Assembly: GCA_035487355.1 (NCBI GenBank)
Contig: DATHMF010000031.1
Location: 62,001 to 126,000 of the forward strand
Direction of reading: 5' to 3'
Length of the DNA stretch: 64,000 nucleotides
Source of the DNA: Terriglobales bacterium
GTDB taxonomy: Bacteria > Acidobacteriota > Terriglobia > Terriglobales > Acidobacteriaceae
The position numbers and the translations under genes were made by a program. Below are positions 1 through 7,325 of this stretch, one piece after another (position 1 is the first letter of the stretch; the number at the start of each line of letters is the position of its first letter). The notes below the pieces were generated by a model that made no database searches, was not told the DNA's origin, and saw only the letters and a program-made list of their open reading frames with translations.

Positions 1-354
1 GTTGTGTTCCATGAAAATTGTTGCCTCATCACCAACAGCGAGTCTGTATGGAACGACAGCGCCCTGATAAATGTTCAAGACGGCAGCAGTTTCCGGCTTG
101 TGGCGAGAGCGGTCCTTTTCAGACGCATATTGGTAGAAACCATAGTTGGTCAATGTCGTTGGTGCGGTTCCGATGTTCTGTATAGACACTTTAAGATATT
201 TAGGGTCTCCGGGGGGAGCGGGTCGCTTAACCATACCTGCCCATGCCTGAACACACAGTTTGGGGCCTGAAGACAGTTTCAAATAAATGTTCCAAGAAAG
301 GCTCGCTACACCTGTGCAAGCTCCAACGCCGGCGACCCATTGAGTAATGTTCAT
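1..354 (-). CDS. Hypothetical protein, C-terminus cut by window edge
   Basis: The minus strand is open from an ATG (complement of 352-354) to base 1 with no stop, giving the first 118 codons of a gene that runs off the left edge. The product starts MNITQWVAGVGACTG, with a weakly hydrophobic N-terminus, then a stretch containing VSIQNIGTAPTTLTNYGFY, which looks like part of a beta-rich domain. I do not recognise the family. There is no strong ribosome binding site before the ATG, so the start is tentative. The plus-strand frame over the same bases looks like a shadow, since its composition is not protein-like. Confidence 0.55.
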   Translation of the reverse strand, partial: MNITQWVAGVGACTGVASLSWNIYLKLSSGPKLCVQAWAGMVKRPAPPGDPKYLKVSIQNIGTAPTTLTNYGFYQYASEKDRSRHKPETAAVLNIYQGAVVPYRLAVGDEATIFMEHN

Positions 355-573
355 GCTTTAGGGTTTTACCACGATTTCAGGGTAGCCCGGCCCAAACGGT
401 TATTTCATGATTACTCTTGAGGGTGCCGGGTCCTAGCTCTGCTAGGGAGGGGGTTTTATTTGTACTCGATGAATCCTGACGAGAACAGACTACACTGATG
501 CCATACCCTGGGGGCTGAAGCGCTTCCAGCAAACCGGAGATCAGCATTACTCAGTTGTAATCGCTGGGAAGCA

Positions 574-622
574 AGCCCCAACGGGGCGACGTATTATAGC
601 CCAGCGCTTCCAGCGCTGGGTA
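574..622 (+). repeat. REP-like palindromic repeat, left copy
   Basis: This repeat of about 49 bases contains two short palindromes: AGCCCCAACGGGGC, then AGCGCTTCCAGCGCT inside CCCAGCGCTTCCAGCGCTGG. It is the inverted partner of 1177-1226 on the other side of the transposase remnant. A weaker partial copy (taccctggg...gaagcgcttccag) lies at about 498-525. Otherwise I see no gene between 355 and 667. Confidence 0.75.
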
Positions 623-667
623 TGGATGCCAAAATGATCCGAGTCCCGTAGGGACGACGCTCGCTCC

Positions 668-1121
668 TTATCCGAATACGAAGCGTTCGTCATATTCCAT
701 GCTGTTCTTCTTCAAAAACAAAATATATTCTTGTTCGAACGTCTGTTTGCGGTGATGTTCCCGCTGGTTCCTGATGTACCGGATCGTGTTTTCAATTTGG
801 GAAGGGCCGACGCTGAATGCGCCGTAGCCCTCCTGCCAGGCAAACCTGCCGCGGCCGGGAGATTTTTCATTGATCCATTTGGAGGAAACACCTTTGATGC
901 TTTGGAGGGCTTTTGCCAGCGGCAGCACCGCCGGGACGGAAAGCAGGATGTGGGCATGGTTTTCGATGCCGCCGATGGCCGGAACTCTCATGCCGCGCTC
1001 CACGGCCACCGAGACAATGAGTTTCCACAGGCGTTCTTGAAATTCCGGACGAATCAAAGTTTTGCCTCTCTTTGGTGCTGAAGACGCAATGCAGGTTGTT
1101 GTTTACGAAAGAGTGTGCCAT
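668..1121 (-). pseudogene. Y1 (REP-associated / IS200-like) transposase, frameshifted
   Basis: Two minus-strand frames together encode one Y1-type HUH transposase of about 150 residues. The first (from ATG at 1121) gives MAHSFVNNNLHCVFSTKERQ, the usual N-terminus of this family. The frame then shifts by one base at the AAAA run near 1065, and the second frame continues TLIRPEFQERLWKLI to the stop at 668. The second part holds the HUH motif (NHAHILLS) and the catalytic tyrosine in YIRNQREHH. Family members nick single-stranded DNA at hairpin repeats, and matching inverted repeats flank this gene. The single shift suggests an inactive copy. A sequencing error in the A run is the alternative. 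Confidence 0.8.
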
Positions 1122-1176
1122 GTTGGTTGCATCCTTCTGGCGTCGTCCTTACAGGACTTGGTTTATTTGGTTTGCT

Positions 1177-1226
1177 TACCCAGCGCTGGAAGCGCTGGGC
1201 TATAATACGCCGCCCCTGCCGGGGCT
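1177..1226 (-). repeat. REP-like palindromic repeat, right copy (inverted)
   Basis: This is the inverted copy of 574-622. Read on the minus strand it gives AGCCCCGGCAGGGGC, then TATTATAGCCCAGCGC and the AGCGCTTCCAGCGCT palindrome. The two copies bracket the transposase remnant as a unit of about 650 bases, as expected for a REP/RAYT arrangement. Confidence 0.75.
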
Positions 1227-1544
1227 GTGAATCCTTCGGACTCGGGAAATGACTGATGTTTAACCACCCTTCGGCTTGGCTCAGGGCAGGCTACGGACAC
1301 GAAGGAATGAATCACCAAGGACACAAAGAAAGCCGGGACAGGTCCGCTCTAGTCAAAAAACAGTTATCAAAACCGCGTCTGACCACTGTATGACTGTGGT
1401 GGGCCACCCCGGCCTGGACTAAATTCTTCGCCCCCGTTCAGGAGCTGAACTTTTGGCGGGACGCGCGCCGTTTTTCCCCACAAAAGTTCGAAGCCATCCC
1501 CACACGCGCTGGCGCGCGAATGGGGCACCCAGGTTTATCTAGTC

Positions 1545-1935
1545 ATGATATCACTCTGGTATCAAAACGTTGATTTCCTCGAAACAGCAGGTCATCATGG
1601 AGAAGCAGTTGTCAGCTACCAGTTGCCGGTCCACGGCACGCCGGGACAGGTTGCCAGTGAAAAACAACTGCAAAAGAACACGGGGTGAGCGCGAAGCGGC
1701 CTGGTTTTGGCTGCGGAGCCCTTAGGCAAAAGACAGCATTCAAGAATGCGGGATTGATAATCCTTTTGGTCTTTGAAAATTTAGTGCGACTCGGGATTCT
1801 GTGGACAGGACTAGCAGCAAGTCCCCCGCCCCGGATTGATTTTCGCCAGTAATGACGGGGGTCAGGCGCGGTTCTGGACCCTTCAACGACTTGCTAGCAA
1901 GTGGGTGGGGTGATCCCCCAAAATACGTTTTTAGG
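1545..1935 (+). repeat. Long dispersed intergenic repeat, copy 1
   Basis: Several blocks recur in the same order at 58376-58890 and in part at 27528-27925: TCACTCTGGTATCAAAACG, ATTCAAGAATGCGGG, TTTGGTCTTTGAAAATTTA, GATTGATTTTCGCCAGTAAT and TAGCAAGTGGGTGGGG. It includes the 14-base palindrome ACTTGCTAGCAAGT (about 1887-1900). No credible gene lies in 1227-1980. The upstream part holds an ACACGAAGGAATGAATCAC low-complexity block near 1299-1317 and GC-rich palindromic DNA at 1390-1520. Confidence 0.7.
1684..1732 (+). repeat. GAGCCCTTAG-type short dispersed repeat, copy 1
   Basis: The sequence runs ggtgagcgcgaagcgg...gcGGAGCCCTTAGgcaaaag. Related copies lie at 4986-5048 (minus orientation), 31928-32052 and 58484-58556. 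All begin with a GGTGAGCG- or GCGCGAAGC-like part and end with GAGCCCTTAG or AAGCCCTTAG. Here it sits inside a larger dispersed repeat. Confidence 0.55.
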
Positions 1936-1980
1936 CCGTTGGCCACCCGGACCGCAAAACCCATCGCGATGAAAGAGGTC

Positions 1981-3468
1981 TTACTTCATCCGTAAGCTGT
2001 TCAGCATCTTTTGGTAAGTGCGGCTCAACTGACTGAACTGGTTCTGCGGAGCAATAAACACCACGTACAGCAAGCCACCCTGGGGACGCGGCAACGCTAC
2101 CAGCCAATCGCGCTCCGCCAGCGCTCTGCCATTCTGCTGAACGGGCGAATTGCCAATGAGATTCACCGACCGGCCCTGCACACCATTGACCTGGATACTT
2201 TGCGGGTTTCCTGACACCTGCATGCCGGCGTTGGACTGTTGCAGATTCTGGATCAGGTCTTGCATCGCCTGATCAAGCGAAGAGTTGTTCTGTTCCTGCG
2301 CCCCACCGACAATAGCGCCATAGGCAATTGTTCCCTGTGAAACGCCGGCTTGCGGGGCGATGGTGACCGTCGAATTCTGGTCGCCGGCAGTCTGCCAATT
2401 CGAGGGATACGAAATGTTGAAGGCGTTGTGCGTGAATTGGGTGAAGTTGCTGCTGGGCTTGATCTGTCTGTAGCTTACATTGGTGATATTCCCATTCTGG
2501 GAACCGACCGGAGCGCCGTTGTTGTTGGTAGATGCTGAAGGCAGGTTTGACGGAATGGCGCCGCCCTGGGCATTCTGTTGCGCCCAGAGACCCTGCTTGG
2601 CGCCGTCGGCAATTTCCTGGGCCGTATAGGTTCTAATACCGTTCGACTGTTGCTTGGCGCTAACGAAGGCCTGGCTAGTATCAAAATAACCCCTCGGGGG
2701 CCAGCCCTGAATCTCTTTCTCAACCGAAGCTACACGGTTGCCCGGGCTGGGGTGGTCGCTGAGAAACTGCGGGCTGCCGGCTCCGCCTTGTTGCTCGAGC
2801 TTCTGGAAGAACTCGGCCAGGGCCTTGGGGTTGAAGCCCGCCCGGTACATGATGATGGCGCCTACCGCATCGGCCTGAGCTTCATCGGCGCGGGAATACT
2901 TCATGAACACCGTCCCGGCGCCAATCTGTATGCCTAAACGGGCGATATTGCCGACGGTGTTGCCCGGGAGAACGGCGCCCAGAATGCCCAGAAGTCCCTG
3001 GGCCAGCGATGCTTTCCCCGCCTGTTTCGCGGAGTGCTGCATGTAAATGTGAGACATCTCGTGGGACATCACGCCCGCCAGTTCGGCTTCACTATCGGCC
3101 GCCTGGATCGTGCCCAGATTGATGAAAATAGGTCCGCCGGGCAGGGCAAAGGCATTGATGTCCTTTTGCGGAATAACGTGGAATTGGTAGGGCCACGACT
3201 GGTCCTGTGGGATCGCAGGGACCAGCCTTCTTCCCAACTGCTGGACGTACTGCGTCACCGGGCTGGAGTCGGGCAGAACAGGCATTTGCTTGTACACCTC
3301 AGCCATGGCTTGCAAGCCGGCTTGTTCCTGCTCCTGTTTGGTCATCCCGGAAGCGGAGCCGGGATCGGGCAATTGCGGTTGCTGTTGAGCGCCCAACCAT
3401 GTTGGTTCAGCGATGAGCACTGCCAATATCACTGCCAATACTTTTGCTTGAAATGTGCGTCGTTTCAT
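1981..3468 (-). CDS. Secreted M48-family metalloprotease
   Basis: The 495-residue product is a predicted zinc endopeptidase of the M48 family. Starting at MKRRTFQAKV gives a clean signal peptide ending near LGAQ; an upstream in-frame start would put 15 polar residues before it, so I prefer 3468. The zinc motif HEMSH is at residues 136-140 and a third ligand is likely E196 in DEAQAD. Residues 350-495 form a separate beta-rich C-terminal domain (FNISYPSNW, then a long amphipathic segment), like the PsbP-like tails of acidobacterial M48 proteins. It probably acts in the periplasm on misfolded envelope proteins, as BepA-type enzymes do; that role is inferred from family membership. Confidence 0.9.
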   Translation of the reverse strand: MKRRTFQAKVLAVILAVLIAEPTWLGAQQQPQLPDPGSASGMTKQEQEQAGLQAMAEVYKQMPVLPDSSPVTQYVQQLGRRLVPAIPQDQSWPYQFHVIPQKDINAFALPGGPIFINLGTIQAADSEAELAGVMSHEMSHIYMQHSAKQAGKASLAQGLLGILGAVLPGNTVGNIARLGIQIGAGTVFMKYSRADEAQADAVGAIIMYRAGFNPKALAEFFQKLEQQGGAGSPQFLSDHPSPGNRVASVEKEIQGWPPRGYFDTSQAFVSAKQQSNGIRTYTAQEIADGAKQGLWAQQNAQGGAIPSNLPSASTNNNGAPVGSQNGNITNVSYRQIKPSSNFTQFTHNAFNISYPSNWQTAGDQNSTVTIAPQAGVSQGTIAYGAIVGGAQEQNNSSLDQAMQDLIQNLQQSNAGMQVSGNPQSIQVNGVQGRSVNLIGNSPVQQNGRALAERDWLVALPRPQGGLLYVVFIAPQNQFSQLSRTYQKMLNSLRMK

Positions 3469-3774
3469 AAAAAACCTGCCTTCTGGACGGAGCGGGCAAG
3501 ACCCTGGCCGCATCTTTATAGTTACTAAAATTTGGGACTACAGCAATTATTAAATTGGGAGTGCATATCTGTTCGCGAAGTTCACGCAGGATTCTCTCAA
3601 ATATCTGCTGAACTCCGGTTATTCGGCAATCCCCGGGCAGTCCGCGAGGTCAAAACGCATAGTTCGTCTCCCGCATTCTCAGAGTAATTCGTAGGTCATT
3701 CGGCATCTGTACCATACTGCTCACTCACCAATTTTCCCGTCGTGGCTTCCTCACGCCGCTTAGCATATTTAAAT

Positions 3775-3825
3775 GTTTAACCACAAAGGACACGAAGGAA
3801 TGAATCACGAAGGACACAAAGAAAT
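3775..3825 (+). repeat. Low-complexity intergenic repeat (ACACGAAGGA type)
   Basis: The block contains CCACAAAGGACACGAAGG followed by GAATCACGAAGGACACAAAG. A close relative is at about 1297-1332, and related blocks are at 62254-62300 and 63893-63990. It lies in the 3541-3919 gap, where I see no gene. The end of the gap (3877-3903) holds a further block of the same kind, CCACGGATTAACACGGATCG. Confidence 0.6.
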
Positions 3826-3919
3826 GCACGTCAAATTTCACGTCACCAGTTTCACAAGGCAACTGCAAAGACTTTTCACCACGGATTAACACGGATCGAC
3901 GCGGGTTTAGTATTGCCTC

Positions 3920-4951
3920 TCACCTTCCGTGCAAAAAGTCGTCCACCGACTTGATGAACAGATTGGGCTGGTCCACGAAGGTCATGTGTCCGGATTGGGG
4001 CACGATCACCAGCTTTGATCCGGCAATCTTTTCGTGCATCGTGCGCGAGAGCGATGGGTCGGATTCATCGTGGTCCCCGCAGATCATCAACGTGGGCACA
4101 TGGATACTCGACAGCCGGTCGGTGTACTCCACCGACTTCAGGTTGCCGTCAATCACGAACTCGCCGTGCGATCCCCACATCTCGCGATAAAGGTCCCATG
4201 ACAAGGTGGTGTTGCCGGCCACGGGATCGTAGTTGGGATCGGGGCGGCGTTGGTACAAAAATGGGAAATATCCGTCGCCCCAGGCGAGTGCGGCATAGTC
4301 GTTGGGATAGCGGTTGTTTTCCCAAACTTTGCCTTTGCCGAACAGACCGGCCTTCTCAAAGTTCTCGAGTTTTGCACGCTCATCAGGCGCCATATTCTGC
4401 TTTTCATGGGCCAGCACTTCGTTCATGGCCGAGGTGCTCTGGAAGGTGCTGCCCAGTATGAGGTGCGTCAGGTTTTGCTGATACTTCAAGGCGTAGGCCT
4501 GGGCCAGCACGCCACCGTAAGAATGGCCGAGCAGATTGATCTTCCCCAGGCCCAGCGCCTGGCGGACTGCTTCCACGTCTTCCACCATGTTTTCGACGGT
4601 GTACTGGGTGGTGTCCTCGAGTTTTTCGGAGCGGCCGGAGCCGCGTTCGTCTATGAAGATGAGCTTGTTGGTCCGCGCCAGGGGCAGCAGGTAGGGCAGA
4701 AAATAATCGTGCGATGCCCCCGGCCCGCCATGGACGATCATCAGCGGCGCTCCCCGGCCCACGGTCGTGTAGTAGATCAAGACACCGTGAGCATCAACCA
4801 AACCCTCTTCGATGGGAAAAACGGCTTGCGACTGGATGCCGTGCACCGCCGATGCCTTGGGCTTGCTGGTCTGGCCGTGGCTAGTAGAACAAAAGATGGA
4901 GACGAACATGAAACCGCAGACTAGAACGGATAAGGTCTTTGTCTTTTTCAT
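3920..4951 (-). CDS. Secreted alpha/beta hydrolase, S33 proline iminopeptidase-like
   Basis: The 343-residue product has a signal peptide (MKKTKTLSVLVCGFMFVSIF, cleavage near SHGQ). An alpha/beta-hydrolase domain follows: oxyanion motif HGGPG at 74-78, DERGSGRS at 101-108, nucleophile S144 in GHSYGG, acid D295 in GDHDESD and H322 in SGHMTF. HGGPG and DERGSGRS are typical of prolyl iminopeptidase-like S33 enzymes, so it may remove N-terminal proline from peptides or cleave another ester or amide outside the cytoplasm. I chose the ATG at 4951 because the longer frame (to 5200) runs back through a dispersed repeat and lacks a signal peptide. Confidence 0.88.
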   Translation of the reverse strand: MKKTKTLSVLVCGFMFVSIFCSTSHGQTSKPKASAVHGIQSQAVFPIEEGLVDAHGVLIYYTTVGRGAPLMIVHGGPGASHDYFLPYLLPLARTNKLIFIDERGSGRSEKLEDTTQYTVENMVEDVEAVRQALGLGKINLLGHSYGGVLAQAYALKYQQNLTHLILGSTFQSTSAMNEVLAHEKQNMAPDERAKLENFEKAGLFGKGKVWENNRYPNDYAALAWGDGYFPFLYQRRPDPNYDPVAGNTTLSWDLYREMWGSHGEFVIDGNLKSVEYTDRLSSIHVPTLMICGDHDESDPSLSRTMHEKIAGSKLVIVPQSGHMTFVDQPNLFIKSVDDFLHGR

Positions 4952-4985
4952 GGCGCGGATTATAGCAGCGCGGGGGCCTTTATAT

Positions 4986-5048
4986 CTAAGGGCTCCGCGG
5001 TAAAACCGCTCCGCCCTCGCTTTTGGTTCGCGCGGGACGGCGCTCACC
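4986..5048 (-). repeat. GAGCCCTTAG-type short dispersed repeat, copy 2
   Basis: On the minus strand this reads GGTGAGCGCCGTCCCGCGCG...GCGGAGCGG...CCGCGGAGCCCTTAG. It matches the copies at 1684, 31928 and 58484. It lies between the regulator gene that ends at 5074 and the hydrolase start at 4951, in the same orientation as both genes. Confidence 0.6.
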
Positions 5049-5073
5049 AAAAGCTCACCCTGATTTGGCGGAC

Positions 5074-7041
5074 TTACTCCAACTTCATGCGCTTGAGAAG
5101 ACTTTGGAAGCGAGGATCGGAGCGTAGAGGATCGTTCATAGGATTGATCTTCAGTTCCGCCATCCAACTGTTGTGTTCCTGATAGGCTTTTTCCAGCCAC
5201 TCAAAGGCGCGGTCTTTGTCTCCTAAATAAGAATAGGCGACGGCCAGATCAAAAGACGCCTTGCGGCCATGTTTCAGATCATATTGTGCCCATGCCAGCC
5301 GCTGCTTCCAATAGGATTGGGCGTCGAGGCCCTTGGCTGGAGGAATGGACTGGGACTCAGGTTCCGATCCCATCAAGACACGGGATTTGTGGTAGTTCGT
5401 CCAGGCTTCATCGTACATTCCTTTCTGTTCGTAAACCCGGGCGAGATAAACATAAGTGCGAGGGAAGCTGGGATCCATCTCAATGGTTTTCTTGCATTGT
5501 GCGATGGCCTGATCGTATTGCCGGGACATGAAGAAAACCCGCCCTATGACCGCGTTCGTGATCAAGGAAATCGGATCAACCTCTTGCGCCTTCTTGATTT
5601 CCGCGATGGCTTCCTGGGGCCTTCCCATGGCATTAAGGTATTCCGCATACCACTCCCTGACGGTGGCATAGCTGGGGTTCAGTTCAATCGCGCGTTTGTA
5701 TTCCGGCTCGGCGGCGGCCCAATCCCAATGGTACGTTGTCAAATTATCTGCCATGACGGCGTGGGCCTCGCCTAAACTGTTGTCAATCGAGAGGGCTTTG
5801 CGCGCCATAGCCTCTGATTTGGCAATAGCCTCATCGGGCGGCATGATTCCGTAGGTGCCAAATACATGGTAGGAATCCGCCAGCCCGCTGTAGGCAAGGG
5901 CATAGTTAGGGTCAATGGCGATGGCCTGGTTGAAATAGTCAATGCTCTTCTTCAGTCCTTGCTCATTACGCTGCTCAAAGTAATAGCGGCCCAGAAGATA
6001 AGCATCATAGGCAGCCGGGTTCACCTGGAAGCTTGCGGCTTGCACCGTAGGCTCTTTCGGAGTCAGCTCGACCCGGATTTTGCGGGCGATGTCGCGGGCT
6101 ACGTTATCCTGCAGTGCCAGCACGTCACGCAGGTCTGATTCGTAGTTCTCTGCCCATAGATGTCTGTCATTATGTCCTTCGATCAATTGTGCCCGGATTT
6201 TTACATGATCACCCGTACGCTGCACCGAGCCTTCCACCACGGCATCCACATTCAATTCCTGGGCAATCTGCGGCAGGGATTTATGCGCATACTTGTATTG
6301 CATGCTGGAAGTGCGCGAGATTACGCGCAGCGATCCGATTTGAGCCAGATCAGTGGTTAATTCGTCGGTCATTCCATCCGCAAAATATTCCTGCGAAGGG
6401 TCGCCGGAGAGATTTTCAAGAGGCAGCACAGCCAGCGAACGAATAGGATGCCCTGGCTTGCCCAGTAGAGCATCGCGCCATCCCCAGGGGTTGAGGATCG
6501 CAATGACCATTAACGCCAAGGCAATGGGCGTTACTACAGCAATCGCCCAGGTTTTTACAGGGTGGGATTTCTTGGATTCTGGACGTCGAGCAGCAGGATC
6601 GAGTGGAGCGGCGATCGCAATGGCAGGCGTTTGCACCGCCACGTTTTCTGCTTTGCGAAGTAACTGCAAATCGGGCGGAGCTGCCGCCTTGGGCATCTCG
6701 ATTACGACTTTTTCAATGAAGCGATAGCCGTGCCGGCCCACGGTCTCAATAAAGCGGGGCTTTTCCGCGCTGTCATTCAAAGCACGGCGGGCCTTGGCGA
6801 TCACCGTGTTCAGACTGTGGGTGAAGTCGATGAAAACGTCGGATGGCCAGAGCTGCTGACGAAGTTCTTCCCGGGTGACAACTTCATTGGCGTACCGCAA
6901 CAGAACTACCAGGGCTTGAAAAGGCTTTTCTTCCAGCGGTACCCGCAGCCCGTGTTTGCGTAGCTCCCCCGAGCGCAGGTCGGCCTCATACACGCCAAAG
7001 CGTAGCGTTCCATGCACCGATTCCTGCATCTGCGGAGGCAT
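5074..7041 (-). CDS. CadC-like winged-helix transmembrane regulator with TolB-like and TPR domains
   Basis: The 655-residue product has an N-terminal OmpR/CadC-type winged helix (about residues 10-115; EKPFQALVVLLR, TVGRHGYRFI). One transmembrane helix follows around 165-190 (WAIAVVTPIALALMVIAIL), then a FlgO/TolB-like N-terminal domain (about 203-335; SLAVLPLENLSGD, YFADGMTDELTTDLA). TPR repeats occupy about 345-600 (AIAIDPNYALAYSGLADSYH, AIELNPSYA). This architecture is common in acidobacteria. The DNA-binding part should be cytoplasmic and the TPR part periplasmic, so it probably links an envelope signal to transcription. It is divergently placed to the large gene at 7326, a possible target. 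Confidence 0.9.
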   Translation of the reverse strand: MPPQMQESVHGTLRFGVYEADLRSGELRKHGLRVPLEEKPFQALVVLLRYANEVVTREELRQQLWPSDVFIDFTHSLNTVIAKARRALNDSAEKPRFIETVGRHGYRFIEKVVIEMPKAAAPPDLQLLRKAENVAVQTPAIAIAAPLDPAARRPESKKSHPVKTWAIAVVTPIALALMVIAILNPWGWRDALLGKPGHPIRSLAVLPLENLSGDPSQEYFADGMTDELTTDLAQIGSLRVISRTSSMQYKYAHKSLPQIAQELNVDAVVEGSVQRTGDHVKIRAQLIEGHNDRHLWAENYESDLRDVLALQDNVARDIARKIRVELTPKEPTVQAASFQVNPAAYDAYLLGRYYFEQRNEQGLKKSIDYFNQAIAIDPNYALAYSGLADSYHVFGTYGIMPPDEAIAKSEAMARKALSIDNSLGEAHAVMADNLTTYHWDWAAAEPEYKRAIELNPSYATVREWYAEYLNAMGRPQEAIAEIKKAQEVDPISLITNAVIGRVFFMSRQYDQAIAQCKKTIEMDPSFPRTYVYLARVYEQKGMYDEAWTNYHKSRVLMGSEPESQSIPPAKGLDAQSYWKQRLAWAQYDLKHGRKASFDLAVAYSYLGDKDRAFEWLEKAYQEHNSWMAELKINPMNDPLRSDPRFQSLLKRMKLE

Positions 7042-7325
7042 AGTGTGTGGAAATCAATATGACAGATGCTGCGGATTGTAGCACGGAAATCCCGTGTTCT
7101 CTGTGAGCTTTTTAGCTCAAACCCAGCGTTTTCAGCAGGTTGTACCGTTTTCCAGAAATATTTGAAAGGTATTCGCCGCGGCATTGCCGGGATGCGGTTT
7201 TCATTTTGAAATGGCGAAGTTCCACTTGGGGAAGACAACGGCCCGTGGTTGTGGCTTCGGTCGCAGCCACGGGCTGGAAGTTATCCGCGAGGAACGCCAA
7301 TCAAGACAAACTTGGAGGAGGGCAT

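Noticed and set aside
4..270. 88-codon plus-strand frame at the left edge
   Set aside because: Composition is not protein-like and the opposite strand carries a better, longer frame reaching the edge.
668..1121. Programmed translational frameshift in the transposase
   Set aside because: Y1 transposases of this size are normally read in one frame, and the AAAA run is not a typical slippery heptamer; decay or sequencing error is simpler.
1740..1964. 74-codon minus-strand frame
   Set aside because: It lies wholly within the dispersed repeat shared with 58376-58890, and the frame is not kept in that copy.
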